NCBI GenBank assembly: GCA_002297505.1
Contig: DBLQ01000012.1
Location: 83,862-147,861 of the forward strand
DNA: 64,000 nucleotides
Direction: 5' to 3'
From: Flavobacteriales bacterium UBA720
GTDB taxonomy: Bacteria; Bacteroidota; Bacteroidia; Flavobacteriales; Weeksellaceae
Shown: one piece after another, positions 16,969-25,361 of the stretch
How positions within the stretch are numbered: the first letter of the stretch is position 1
How the letters are laid out: each line of letters starts with the position of its first letter
The notes under the pieces: model-generated
Database searches by the model: none
What the model saw: the letters and a program-made list of their open reading frames with translations, nothing else
What the model was told of the DNA's origin: nothing
Program-made: the position numbers and the translations under genes

Positions 16969-18039
16969 ATGCAGTTGAAAGCTTTATTACATTGGTCTTT
17001 TATATTTCCCGTTTTAGCATTAGTATATTATCTGTTGGGTGTTGCAGATGACACTCCGCTGCTCGCTGTTTTGGGTGGCGCATTGTTGATTTCGGCGGTC
17101 CTTGCAGCCGTCCACCATGCAGAAGTAGTGGCGCACAAGGTGGGCGAACCGTTCGGAACAATTATTCTGGCCATTGCCATTACTGTTTTGGAGGTAGGAC
17201 TTATTGTTTCACTGATGATGGCCGGCGGCAAGGAAACCACCACGCTGGCCAGAGACACCGTTTTTGCTGCCGTAATGCTGATCCTGAACGGCATTCTCGG
17301 CGTCTGCCTTCTGGTGGGCGGCATCAAGTTCAAAGAACAGTTTTTTGCAAGGACATCAGGAAACATGGCCCTGATCAGCCTTGTTGCCATCGTTGTCATG
17401 ACCCTGATACTTCCCAACTATACCACGAGCGAATTATCAGCTACCTTCAGTAAGGCTCAGCTCATATTTTTTTCCATCGCTTCTCTGGTCATCTACAGTA
17501 CATTTCTGATGGTTCAGACGGTGCGACACCGGAACTATTTTCTGCCCGACGGTGACGAAGAAACACATGCCGTACCGCCTTCCAATTTCGAGAGTTGCAT
17601 GAGTCTGATTTTCCTGATCCTTTGTCTGGGTGTTGTGGTCTTTCTCGCGAAATCGTTATCGCCACAGATTGAAAGCATGGTCCACAGTCTGGGCGCGCCG
17701 CAGGCCTTGGTAGGCGTTATCATTGCCGCTGTAGTGCTGATGCCGGAAGGTTTAGCAGCTCTGAAGGCGGCCAGAAGAAACCAATTTCAGACCAGCCTGA
17801 ATCTGGCTCTGGGATCTGCCATAGCAAGTATCGGGCTCACAATTCCTTGCGTGGCCGTGGTTTCCATTATCTACGAAATGCCATTATTATTGGGATTAGA
17901 CCTCAAATCCATGGTTTTGCTGGCGCTGTCACTTTACACGGTCATGTTATCATTGAACCGCGGAAAAACCAACATTCTCTACGGCGTTGTACTTCTGGTG
18001 AATCTCTTTGCTTACATTTTTACGGTGATCGTTCCATAA
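16969..18039 (+). CDS. chaA: Calcium/proton antiporter, ChaA family
   Basis: A 356-residue membrane protein with about 11 helices in two CaCA repeats. Repeat one has HHAEVVAHKVGEPFGTIILA with the essential Glu-Pro-Phe-Gly region (about 48-67) and TVLEVGLI. Repeat two has VLMPEGLAALKAARRNQFQ and LNLALGSAIASIGLTIP. This matches ChaA of Gram-negative bacteria, an exchanger for Ca2+ and Na+/K+ against protons. The gene stands alone; no metal-sensing element was seen upstream. Confidence 0.92.
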   Translation: MQLKALLHWSFIFPVLALVYYLLGVADDTPLLAVLGGALLISAVLAAVHHAEVVAHKVGEPFGTIILAIAITVLEVGLIVSLMMAGGKETTTLARDTVFAAVMLILNGILGVCLLVGGIKFKEQFFARTSGNMALISLVAIVVMTLILPNYTTSELSATFSKAQLIFFSIASLVIYSTFLMVQTVRHRNYFLPDGDEETHAVPPSNFESCMSLIFLILCLGVVVFLAKSLSPQIESMVHSLGAPQALVGVIIAAVVLMPEGLAALKAARRNQFQTSLNLALGSAIASIGLTIPCVAVVSIIYEMPLLLGLDLKSMVLLALSLYTVMLSLNRGKTNILYGVVLLVNLFAYIFTVIVP

Positions 18040-18094
18040 AATTTCTATTTTTGAGGAATGAAATTTTCTGGTCTGGAAAAAATTTTAGCATAAG

Positions 18095-18140
18095 CACTGT
18101 CAGTCTGAGACGAAGTTTATCCTGAGCCTGTCGAAGGAAA
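18095..18140. repeat. Short dispersed palindromic repeat remnant
   Basis: The stretch contains CCTGAGCCTGTCGAAGGA, a sequence that recurs as an intergenic repeat in many bacterial genomes, preceded by a related CAGTCTGAGACGAAG copy in the same orientation. It lies in the 155-bp gap between chaA and the GNAT gene, with no gene in that gap. Only one copy is seen in this window. Confidence 0.5.
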
Positions 18141-18194
18141 GACCAATAAATACTCAAAAATCTTCAGATTTTTTCCAATAAAAAATTAGCTAAT

Positions 18195-18698
18195 ATGAAA
18201 ACCTTCGAAACGGAACGATTAAAAATGAAACTCGCCGACCTGGAAGACGCCGATTTCTTCCTGGAATTGTATAACTTGCCGTCATTTATCCAATTTATTG
18301 GAGATAGAAATCTCCGCACGAAGCAAGATGCAGAACAATATATCAAGGAAAAATTTCTGCCTCATATCGAAAAATTAGGCTACGGAAATTACGTGGTTAT
18401 TCACAAAGAACTCAACAAAAAAATTGGTGCGGTGGGCGTTTTCGTTCGTGACGGCATCGATGTTCCGGATATTGGATTTTCTTTCTTTCCTGATTTTGAA
18501 GGAAAAGGTTTTGCGTACGAATCGGCCTCGAAACTGAAAGCATTGGTCGCCGAGAATTTTGGCCTGACAAAAATCTCCGCAATGACTTCTGACGACAATA
18601 TTTCTTCTCAAAAATTGATTGAAAGACTCGGCCTTAAATTCCAAAAATATGTGATTTTTCCTGACGACAACGAGGAATTGAGGTATTATGAAAATTAA
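18195..18698 (+). CDS. GNAT family N-acetyltransferase
   Basis: A 167-residue acetyltransferase like RimJ/RimL. The opening TFETERLKMKLADLEDADFFLELYN is characteristic, the acetyl-CoA site is PDFEGKGFAYESASKL (the Q/RxxGxG/A region, about residues 96-111), and the C-terminal NISSQKLIERLGLKFQK segment is the usual beta6-helix region. The substrate is unknown: a protein N-terminus or a small molecule. Its last 11 bp overlap the next gene, so the two are translated from one message. Confidence 0.9.
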   Translation: MKTFETERLKMKLADLEDADFFLELYNLPSFIQFIGDRNLRTKQDAEQYIKEKFLPHIEKLGYGNYVVIHKELNKKIGAVGVFVRDGIDVPDIGFSFFPDFEGKGFAYESASKLKALVAENFGLTKISAMTSDDNISSQKLIERLGLKFQKYVIFPDDNEELRYYEN

Positions 18699-19161
18699 TT
18701 TACCGCATCGCATCGAAATTATCGAAGCTAAAAAATTAATTGGTTTCAGCATCACCACTTCCTTCCAAGATGACAGAACGCCGATACTCTGGAGACGGTT
18801 TATGATGAGAAGAAATGAAATCAACAACAGAATTTCCAACCACTTATTCTCACTTCAAATTTATCCGAAGCATTTTACACCGGATCAATCCTTCAAAAAA
18901 TACGCTTTGGCAGAAGTGTCAGACTTTGATAATGTTCCCAAAGATTTTGAAACCTTCCAATTAGCAAGTGGAAAATATTTGGTTTTTAACTATCAGGGAA
19001 AAGCAGAAAACGGACCTGAAATTTTCCGGTACATCTTTCAAAATTTCATTCCGGAGAATCAGTTTGAAGTTGACAACAGACCACATTTTGAGATTTTCGG
19101 CGACGATTATAATCCGAACAGCGATTCTGCGGAGGAAGAGATATGGATTCCCATGAAATAG
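18688..19161 (+). CDS. GyrI-like (AraC effector-binding fold) protein
   Basis: A 157-residue protein of the GyrI/SOUL-type effector-binding fold, as seen from IIEAKKLIGFSITTSF at the start, LWRRFMMRRNEI, the AEVSDFDNVPKDFETFQLASGKYLVF core and EIWIPMK at the end. Such stand-alone domains bind small hydrophobic or amphipathic molecules; some act in drug tolerance. The start overlaps the GNAT gene by 11 bp. The partner acetyltransferase suggests that both act on the same type of molecule, but this is only suggested by the context. Confidence 0.85.
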   Translation: MKINLPHRIEIIEAKKLIGFSITTSFQDDRTPILWRRFMMRRNEINNRISNHLFSLQIYPKHFTPDQSFKKYALAEVSDFDNVPKDFETFQLASGKYLVFNYQGKAENGPEIFRYIFQNFIPENQFEVDNRPHFEIFGDDYNPNSDSAEEEIWIPMK

Positions 19162-19431
19162 GATTTGGGACCTTCACAGAACATATCCGAAGCTTATTTA
19201 CACCATTCGGTTGACGTTCCGGAATCATCCGCTGCGGTTCTTCACCTATTCACCGAGGTTTTGAAGCGCTCCCGACACGTTAGGCAACGTATAATTTGGG
19301 GTTCGGAACGTGTCGGAACACATCGGGAACGTCTTGCGACCAGTCAATAACCACGACAGACCTGTTCAAAACCCCGCGCGACCATTAAAGAACGTCAAGC
19401 GATAGGTAAAGGACGTATTTTTAGATGTTTT
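19162..19431. other. Gene-free gap with a 10-bp inverted repeat
   Basis: 270 bp without a credible gene. The exact inverted repeat CCGACACGTT (19272-19281) and AACGTGTCGG (19307-19316) is separated by 25 nt. Several shorter ACGT-centred words recur nearby (GACGTTCC, GGGAACGTC, AGAACGTC, AGGACGT). No promoter or terminator was recognised. It may be a decayed repeat or a regulator site. Confidence 0.4.
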
Positions 19432-19878
19432 TTACATCAAAATCTGCGCTGCGTGGTCTTTGGTTTTTACTTTGTCAATCACCTGAGTACAGATGCCATT
19501 CTCATCGAAAACAAAAGTCGTTCTCACGATGCCCATAAATTCCCTTCCCATAAATTTCTTCAACTGCCAGACTCCGAATTTTTCAATGATATCGTGATCT
19601 TCATCGGCAATGACATCAAACGGTAATTCATACTTATCGGCAAAGCTTTTCTGACGTTTCACAGAATCTGCACTCACGCCAATCAATTGGAATCCTTTCT
19701 CCTTCAAAACCGAATAATTGTCTCTCAGATTACAAGCTTCTGCCGTACAGCCCGGCGTGCTGGCTTTCGGATAAAAGAAAACAACGAGTTTTTTGCCTTT
19801 CAGCTGTTCCGAATTAATTTCCTTTCCTTCCTGATTTGTTCCGATAAATTCGGGTAAAGCGTCGCCAACGTTCAGCAT
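19432..19878 (-). CDS. bcp: Thioredoxin-dependent thiol peroxidase (Bcp/PrxQ)
   Basis: A 148-residue peroxiredoxin that reduces hydroperoxides with thioredoxin. FFYPKASTPGCTAEACNLRDN holds the peroxidatic Cys (GCT) and the resolving Cys five residues later (EAC), the arrangement of the PrxQ group. The start MLNVGDALPEF at 19878 is chosen: an upstream ATG at 19929 would lie inside the nth gene and beyond the promoter. It is divergent from nth across 36 bp, with facing -7 boxes. Confidence 0.94.
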   Translation of the reverse strand: MLNVGDALPEFIGTNQEGKEINSEQLKGKKLVVFFYPKASTPGCTAEACNLRDNYSVLKEKGFQLIGVSADSVKRQKSFADKYELPFDVIADEDHDIIEKFGVWQLKKFMGREFMGIVRTTFVFDENGICTQVIDKVKTKDHAAQILM

Positions 19879-19884
19879 AATTTC

Positions 19885-19892
19885 TATTTTTG
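19885..19892 (+). promoter_or_regulatory. Bacteroidota -7 box for nth
   Basis: TATTTTTG matches TAnnTTTG, 22 nt before the nth ATG. It lies just inside the bcp transcript region, so the two promoters face each other in a 36-bp gap. Confidence 0.5.
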
Positions 19893-19898
19893 TGGAGA

Positions 19899-19930
19899 CA
19901 AATTTAGCATCAAAATGACGAAAAAGCAAA
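19899..19930 (-). promoter_or_regulatory. bcp promoter
   Basis: On the minus strand TTTG (19927-19930), 20 bp, then TAAATTTG (19899-19906): an excellent match to the Bacteroidota consensus. The -33 lies inside the nth coding region. The start of transcription would fall within the opposing nth -7 box. Confidence 0.6.
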
Positions 19931-20541
19931 GAGCCAAAATTGTTCAGGAAGAATTAGAAAAATTATACCCCGAAGTTCCGATTCCCCTGGATCACAAAGA
20001 TGCTTATACTCTGATGGTTGCCGTGGCATTGTCTGCACAGACCACGGACAAAAAAGTGAATCAAATCACGCCGAAACTGTTTGCTGTTGCAGACACGCCG
20101 GAAAAAATGGCCAGGCTGAGTGTGGAAGAAATCAAGGAGCTCATCAAAGAAATCGGACTTGCCAACTCGAAAGCTAAAAATCTGAAAAAAATGGCGGAAG
20201 TTCTGGTGGAGAAACACAATTCCGTGGTTCCGCAAACCTTTGCAGAGCTGGAAGAGCTGGCTGGCGTTGGACACAAAACCGCTTCTGTGGTGATGAGCCA
20301 GGGATTTGGTTTTCCGGCGTTTCCCGTTGATACGCACATTCACAGGCTGATGACACAATGGAAACTGACTTCTGGAAAAAACGTTGTTGAGACTGAGAAA
20401 GATGCAAAAAGTCTTTGGGATGAAAGCGTCTGGAACAAGCTTCATCTTCAGATTATTTTTTACGGACGGGAATATTCTCCGGCGAGAGGCAATAAAGACA
20501 AAGATTACATTCCGAAATTATTGTTTCCGGAAAAAGCTTAA
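19915..20541 (+). CDS. nth: Endonuclease III-like DNA glycosylase lacking the [4Fe-4S] cluster
   Basis: A 208-residue HhH-GPD glycosylase/AP lyase that removes oxidised pyrimidines. The helix-hairpin-helix LAGVGHKTASVV carries the catalytic Lys121, and Asp139 in FPVDTHIHR is the second catalytic residue. E. coli Nth ends with four cysteines (C-x6-C-x2-C-x5-C) that hold an Fe-S cluster; here the tail from residue 180 on (IIFYGREYSPARGNKDKDYI) has no cysteine, so the cluster must be absent. The stop overlaps the convergent HPP gene by 4 bp. Confidence 0.94.
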   Translation: MTKKQRAKIVQEELEKLYPEVPIPLDHKDAYTLMVAVALSAQTTDKKVNQITPKLFAVADTPEKMARLSVEEIKELIKEIGLANSKAKNLKKMAEVLVEKHNSVVPQTFAELEELAGVGHKTASVVMSQGFGFPAFPVDTHIHRLMTQWKLTSGKNVVETEKDAKSLWDESVWNKLHLQIIFYGREYSPARGNKDKDYIPKLLFPEKA

Positions 20542-21137
20542 TGTTTCTTTTTCAGCATTCTTCTCATATGGAAATATTTAGTCTGCTTCATGCGATGAGG
20601 ATATTTCCTTCCCTTTGGAATATTATTGAAAATCAAAGCCATCACGAGCAAAATCAAAACACCACTCAGAACCGGCGACACGGCGTACCAGTAGCCTAAT
20701 GCCTGGATTTTCCCGGCCGGAAGCACCGCAATCAGAGCCGTGGCACCACCTGGCGGATGCATTGTTTTGGTAATCTGCATCACGACAATTGACGAGGCGA
20801 CTGCAATAGAAGCACTTAGCCAAAGAACATCGGGCAAAAACTTATAAGCCGTCACACCAACCAGAGCAGATAGAACGTGCCCGCCAATCAGATTTCTGGG
20901 TTGTGCCAGCGGACTGTTCACCGCGCCATACACCAAAACACTGGAGGCTCCGAATGAACCAATCAGAAATACATTTTCAATTTCCGATAACTGTTGAGTC
21001 TGCAAAAATGCAATCAATCCGATCCCGAAAAAAGCGCCGAGAAATGACCAAAAATGGTCTTTGAAATCAACAAGAGTTTCCTGATAAAAAATATATTTTG
21101 TGTGCCGCAGCCTTTTTATAATAAGTTTCTTCATCAT
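20538..21137 (-). CDS. HPP family membrane protein
   Basis: A 199-residue integral membrane protein with four or five helices and the signature THMHPPGGATAL-type motif, here TMHPPGGATALIAVL at about 126-140. HPP proteins are implicated in nitrite uptake into plastids and cyanobacteria; a bacterial role is not settled. The gene starts exactly after the DUF885 stop (21137/21138), so the two are cotranscribed, and it overlaps the end of nth by 4 bp. Confidence 0.9.
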   Translation of the reverse strand: MMKKLIIKRLRHTKYIFYQETLVDFKDHFWSFLGAFFGIGLIAFLQTQQLSEIENVFLIGSFGASSVLVYGAVNSPLAQPRNLIGGHVLSALVGVTAYKFLPDVLWLSASIAVASSIVVMQITKTMHPPGGATALIAVLPAGKIQALGYWYAVSPVLSGVLILLVMALIFNNIPKGRKYPHRMKQTKYFHMRRMLKKKH

Positions 21138-22937
21138 TTACTTCTTCGCCCAAAGTTCCATTTTGCGTTCCAGAACTTCCAATGGAAGACAGCCTTGACT
21201 CAGAACCTCATCGTGGAAAGACGCCAGATTGAATTTCTTCCCTTGTTCTTTTTGATACTTGTTTCTCAATTCACGGATTTTCATTGCACCGGTTTTGTAG
21301 CTCAAAGCTTGTCCCGGCAACGCCATATAACGTTCTACTTCGGCCGTCGCACCAGCTTCGTCATAAGCAACATTACTTAAGAAATATTTAATCGCTTCTT
21401 CGCGCGACATTTGTCCGGTATGAATTCCGGTATCAATAACAAGCCGGACTGCGCGCAACATCTCATCACTCAGAGAACCCATTTTCTGATAAGGATCTGT
21501 GTACAGCCCAAACTCCTGCCCGAGCGATTCGCAATACAAAGCCCAGCCTTCGCCGTAAGCACCGATCCAGCCGAATCTCATAAACTTAGGCAACTTGGCA
21601 TTTTCCTGCTGAAGCGAAATCTGGTAATGATGACCCGGAATCGCCTCGTGAAGAAACAATGATTCCATCCCGGACGTCACATTGAATTTTGTCGGATCCG
21701 GAATCGGCATATAAAAAATCCCGGGACGTTTGCCGTCCGCACTTCCTTGGATATATTCTGCGCTGGCGCTGGCTTCGCGGTACTTTTCGGTTTGACGGAT
21801 TTCGAATGGTGTTTTTGGTGTCACATTAAACATCGTTTTCAGCTTCGGCGTGATTTTATCCAGAATGGATTGGAAACCTGCAAGAACCTCTTTCGATGTT
21901 TTGTAAGGCATTGCTTTCGGATCGGTTTTGACGTGATTCAGGAAGTCTTCCAAAGAACCTTTGAAACCGACTTGATTTTTCACCTTCTCCATTTCACTGC
22001 GTATTCTCTCCACTTCAGAAAGACCTGTTTTGTGGATTTCCTCGGGCGTCCGGTCCGTTGTGGTCCAGCTTTTCACGTAGTATGCATAGACATTGGTGCC
22101 ATTTGGCAATGCATTGTAACCCGAGGTGGTTCTTGCTTTGGGCAGATATTCCTTCTCCAGAAAATCACCCATTTTCACATAGGCCGGAATGATTTTATTT
22201 TTGATGGCATCCTGATACAGCTTCGTGTATTTATTCGCAATCACCGGTTTAAAATTTTTCGGAAGGTTTTTGATCGGACCATAGAAAATGTTCTTTTCGA
22301 TGTCGAACGTGGTGATTTCTTCCGCTTTCATCTGTGGAATCATTTTCAGGACCAGAGATTTCGGAAGTACTACATTATTCTTGATGCCCAGTCTGAAATT
22401 CTCAATGGCAGAATCCATCCAGACAGGAAATTCATCTACTCTCTTCAGCCAGTTATCATAATCTTTCTCCTTTTTAAACGGTTGAATCCCAGTTCCGCTT
22501 CCCAACATCGGAAAAGTCAGAGGCAAACCGTCGAACTGGGTAAAAGGAATATATTCCGGATGATAGGCGTAACGCTCCTGTTTGTCAATCAGCGTATATT
22601 CCAGAACATCGAAAACCACTTTGCGGTCATTGTCCAGACTGTTGTAGTCCACCGATTTTAATTGATTCTGTACAGAATTATAGAAAGCAATTTCTTTTTT
22701 GATGAAATCCTGGCTCAGATTATTTGGCAAAAGATCATTATACCTTTCATCACCTTGTGAAGTAGCTTCCAAAGGATAAAATTTCAGGTACTCCTCGTAA
22801 TATCTTGCAGCAATGGAATCCAGATCAGACGAAGAGGATCCTACGGAGGTTTTCATCATAGGAGAATCTTCCTTTTTGCAGGAAAATAAACCATAAGCCA
22901 TTATGAATAGTAATATAATTTTGTATAGATTTTTCAT
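21138..22937 (-). CDS. DUF885 lipoprotein, putative zinc peptidase
   Basis: A 599-residue lipoprotein: leader MKNLYKIILLFIMAYGLFSC with lipobox LFSC; an ATG three codons upstream (22946) is less likely. The C-terminal part has the zinc motif HEAIPGHH (about residue 425) and a later GWIGAYGEGWALYCE segment with the third ligand Glu, as in carboxypeptidase-like DUF885 enzymes. Alternating helices typical of M32-like gluzincins fill the rest. The likely location is the outer or inner membrane facing the periplasm. The HPP gene follows with no gap. Confidence 0.9.
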   Translation of the reverse strand: MKNLYKIILLFIMAYGLFSCKKEDSPMMKTSVGSSSSDLDSIAARYYEEYLKFYPLEATSQGDERYNDLLPNNLSQDFIKKEIAFYNSVQNQLKSVDYNSLDNDRKVVFDVLEYTLIDKQERYAYHPEYIPFTQFDGLPLTFPMLGSGTGIQPFKKEKDYDNWLKRVDEFPVWMDSAIENFRLGIKNNVVLPKSLVLKMIPQMKAEEITTFDIEKNIFYGPIKNLPKNFKPVIANKYTKLYQDAIKNKIIPAYVKMGDFLEKEYLPKARTTSGYNALPNGTNVYAYYVKSWTTTDRTPEEIHKTGLSEVERIRSEMEKVKNQVGFKGSLEDFLNHVKTDPKAMPYKTSKEVLAGFQSILDKITPKLKTMFNVTPKTPFEIRQTEKYREASASAEYIQGSADGKRPGIFYMPIPDPTKFNVTSGMESLFLHEAIPGHHYQISLQQENAKLPKFMRFGWIGAYGEGWALYCESLGQEFGLYTDPYQKMGSLSDEMLRAVRLVIDTGIHTGQMSREEAIKYFLSNVAYDEAGATAEVERYMALPGQALSYKTGAMKIRELRNKYQKEQGKKFNLASFHDEVLSQGCLPLEVLERKMELWAKK

Positions 22938-23021
22938 TGAAAACACTTATTTGACAACGTAAATATAAGATTTTTATAGCATCGTGACGTGTTGAACTTT
23001 CAGGATTCAAAAAGTGGCGAC

Positions 23022-23059
23022 ATTAGCACAATATCAACAGATTAGCAAATTATCAAAAC
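23022..23059. repeat. Two-unit 19-bp direct repeat
   Basis: ATTAGCACAATATCAACAG (from 23022) is followed at once by ATTAGCAAATTATCAAAAC (from 23041), 15 of 19 positions alike. It lies in the 221-bp gap before the acidic-protein gene. Similar ATTAGCA/ATTACCA runs occur between genes of this group. Confidence 0.5.
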
Positions 23060-23107
23060 AATCTTTAAAAATAACGGACAAAAATTTTTCAAATTCAGGC
23101 AAATTTT

Positions 23108-23115
23108 TATCTTTG
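23108..23115 (+). promoter_or_regulatory. Bacteroidota -7 box before the acidic-protein gene
   Basis: TATCTTTG matches TAnnTTTG and lies 43 nt upstream of the ATG at 23159. No -33 TTTG at the expected distance. Confidence 0.4.
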
Positions 23116-23158
23116 TTAAGCACAATTAAAAATTTATCAATAATTCAAGGTCCTTATA

Positions 23159-23617
23159 ATGAAAGGAATATTAAAGATTTACCATCCTGAGGAAACGCTC
23201 AAGTATTTCATCAGGAACACCTATTGCAAGTCCGTTTATCTCAACGCACAGAATTTCCTGGAAGTGGAAATTATTACGGACGACTCTCTGGACCATGTGG
23301 ATGATGATTCTTTGCAGTATAAATTTCCTCAACTGTCCATTAACGTTTCAGAATTTCCAATCGCCGAGGAGGAACTGGAAGGAAAACAGTTTCAGGTGGA
23401 AGATTCCGACGAAGACACTTACACAGAAGTAGACCTTTATGATGATGAGGAGGCATTCGTTTACGATAATGATCTTAGCTTTTCCAACAATGAAAAGGGC
23501 GAGCTGGAGCTTTACTGGAAAGGAAATATTACGGATTTTTACACCGGTTCGGAAGAGCCGATTCCCTTCAAGCTGAAATGCAACTTCCGCCAGGACGAGA
23601 TAGAGGTGGACGATTAA
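23159..23617 (+). CDS. Conserved acidic hypothetical protein
   Basis: A 152-residue soluble protein, strongly acidic in its middle (EEELEGKQFQVEDSDEDTYT and DLYDDEEAF). It opens MKGILKIYHPEETLKYFIRN and closes FKLKCNFRQDEIEVDD. No signal peptide, membrane segment or known catalytic motif was seen. I do not recognise a named family. It lies 72 bp before the TonB-like gene in the same orientation and may be read together with it, or be independent. Confidence 0.7.
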   Translation: MKGILKIYHPEETLKYFIRNTYCKSVYLNAQNFLEVEIITDDSLDHVDDDSLQYKFPQLSINVSEFPIAEEELEGKQFQVEDSDEDTYTEVDLYDDEEAFVYDNDLSFSNNEKGELELYWKGNITDFYTGSEEPIPFKLKCNFRQDEIEVDD

Positions 23618-23689
23618 ACATCTCCAAAAAATAATAATTATATTTACGAATCGTTATAAAACTAATTGTAACGAAAATAGTTGATTGGG

Positions 23690-24616
23690 ATGTATCAGGA
23701 TTTGGATGATATTGTTTTTGAAGACCGCCACAAGGCTTATGGCGCCTACGAATTTCGCAAGCACTACGAGTTTACGCTCACCAAGGCTCTGATCGTCGGG
23801 ATGTTTATCTTCCTGATCATTTTTTTTGTTCCGGCAACAATCATCAAATCTCCGAAAAAAACAGCTGTCAACAGTGAGCGCATCATCCCTGTAGAACTTA
23901 CTGAGATGCGCATTAACTACGGCGACAATCGCAACGGAAGAGGCGCGGAAGAGCCGAAAGCAGAAGAAGGAAGCCCTGCACCAATCGTTGAAAAGAAGGA
24001 AGAAAAGGAAATCATGACAGAAGTGGCAAAAGTTTCCAAAGAAAAAGTGGACAGAGATATTCCTGAAAATACAGTTCCCATACCTACGAGAACCAAAAAT
24101 CCTCCTGCAGCAACCAAAAAATCGAATGATAAAACCAATGCTGCAGTAGCCAATTCTACCAAAACAACTAACGGAAAAACCAATTCCAAAGGTGATATCA
24201 AAAAAGAAAACGCGAGCGGCGACGGCCGTGGCAATGCTGCTATTGGCAATCTTCTAAAAGGTCGCGGGAGCAAAGCCGGATCACAAGGAAATGGTAACGG
24301 ACCCGGTAATTATGGCGACCCTCTCGGCGGAGATGGTGATGGTAATAGTTTAATAGGCATAGACCGGAAACTTGTCGGGTTCATTCCCGGAACCATGGGA
24401 CGCGGCGGCGCTCAGCCCAACCACGATTGTGATGCCAGCGGCAGCATTACCATTTCTTATACGGTCGATAAATCCGGAAAAGTAACCTCGGCAAGACGGA
24501 TGAATGGCGTTTCCGATCCTTGTGTAGTGAGCACCGCAACAAGCTGGGTGCGGCAATATGTGAAGGCCGAGGCAGCAAATGTTTCTTCAAAAGGAACTTA
24601 TAAAATCACTTTTTAG
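23690..24616 (+). CDS. TonB-like energy transducer protein with IPGTMG motif
   Basis: A 308-residue protein: cytosolic start MYQDLDDIVFEDRHKAYGAY (typical of Bacteroidota TonB), one membrane segment at about 36-54, a long Pro/Lys/Thr/Asn- and Gly-rich spacer, and a C-terminal domain from about 220 with FIPGTMGRGGAQPNHDC and SDPCVVSTATSWV. The ATG at 23690 is preferred over a TTG three codons earlier. The two C-terminal Cys could form a disulfide. It precedes exbB; its C-terminal domain matches that of the protein at 25362. Confidence 0.85.
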   Translation: MYQDLDDIVFEDRHKAYGAYEFRKHYEFTLTKALIVGMFIFLIIFFVPATIIKSPKKTAVNSERIIPVELTEMRINYGDNRNGRGAEEPKAEEGSPAPIVEKKEEKEIMTEVAKVSKEKVDRDIPENTVPIPTRTKNPPAATKKSNDKTNAAVANSTKTTNGKTNSKGDIKKENASGDGRGNAAIGNLLKGRGSKAGSQGNGNGPGNYGDPLGGDGDGNSLIGIDRKLVGFIPGTMGRGGAQPNHDCDASGSITISYTVDKSGKVTSARRMNGVSDPCVVSTATSWVRQYVKAEAANVSSKGTYKITF

Positions 24617-24682
24617 GAAGTGGAAAACAACAATTCTCCAAATTCTGTCTTGATCGATTCGGATTAATCCTCAACTAATTCA

Positions 24683-24690
24683 TAAATTTG
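24683..24690 (+). promoter_or_regulatory. Bacteroidota -7 box for exbB
   Basis: TAAATTTG 26 nt before the exbB ATG, in the 100-bp gap after the TonB-like gene. exbB may be transcribed from its own promoter besides read-through. Confidence 0.45.
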
Positions 24691-24716
24691 AAAATCATTT
24701 AAACAAATCAAAAACT

Positions 24717-25358
24717 ATGGCAAATCAAAGCATTTCTATCTGGGAATTTCTGTTTGGTGGAGGTTTACTGAGCGTTTCCATCATCATTGTTCTTATTTTT
24801 TCTGGAATTTTTGCCATTGTTTTTTTTGGTCAGAAACTTTATGCACTCAATAAAGAAAATCAGGTAGATCCCTATCTTCTAAAAAATGTCAACGATTTGC
24901 TGAATGATGGCAGAATCCAGTCTGCGATTGATTTTTGTAGGAGAGATAATTCCCCCGAATCCAGAAGTGTGGAAAAAGGACTTTCCCGATTGGGAAGACC
25001 CGTGAGCGAAATTGCCAATGCGATGGAAACCCACGCCCAGATAGAACTTAACAAGGCGGAAAAAAACATTGGCTATCTGGCAACACTTTCCGGCGCAGCG
25101 CCTATGCTGGGACTTCTCGGTGGTGTTTTGATTCTGGCTTCCACTTTCGGGACATTGTCAAAAACGGAAACCGTTGTTGCTCAGAATCTTTTAGCTGCTG
25201 ATTTTTACAGGGCTTTGGCACCTTCTGCTGTCGGATTGATTGTCGGATTTCTGTCTTATATTTTTCATAATATTCTGGTTGGCAAAGTAGATTATTTGCT
25301 GATGAAAATCCAGTATCACACCAACGAGTTTTTGGATATCATCAACAAGCCTTCTTAA
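24717..25358 (+). CDS. exbB: MotA/TolQ/ExbB proton channel family protein
   Basis: A 213-residue membrane protein with three transmembrane segments (about 15-38, 115-138 and 158-186), as expected for ExbB. GAAPMLGLLGGVLILASTFG (about 120-139) is the TM2 signature. It drives TonB from the proton gradient together with ExbD. No ExbD gene follows; instead a second TonB-like protein begins 4 bp after the stop. Coupling partner and substrate receptor are not identifiable. Confidence 0.9.
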   Translation: MANQSISIWEFLFGGGLLSVSIIIVLIFSGIFAIVFFGQKLYALNKENQVDPYLLKNVNDLLNDGRIQSAIDFCRRDNSPESRSVEKGLSRLGRPVSEIANAMETHAQIELNKAEKNIGYLATLSGAAPMLGLLGGVLILASTFGTLSKTETVVAQNLLAADFYRALAPSAVGLIVGFLSYIFHNILVGKVDYLLMKIQYHTNEFLDIINKPS

Positions 25359-25361
25359 ACA

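Noticed and set aside
19272..19316. attC-like recombination site
   Set aside because: Only a GTTRRRY-like word and a stem are seen; the matching RYYYAAC core and inner boxes are missing.
21747..22661. A 304-residue open frame on the plus strand
   Set aside because: It lies wholly antisense to the DUF885 gene, whose protein has clear family motifs; the plus-strand product is Cys/His/Phe-rich without any domain.
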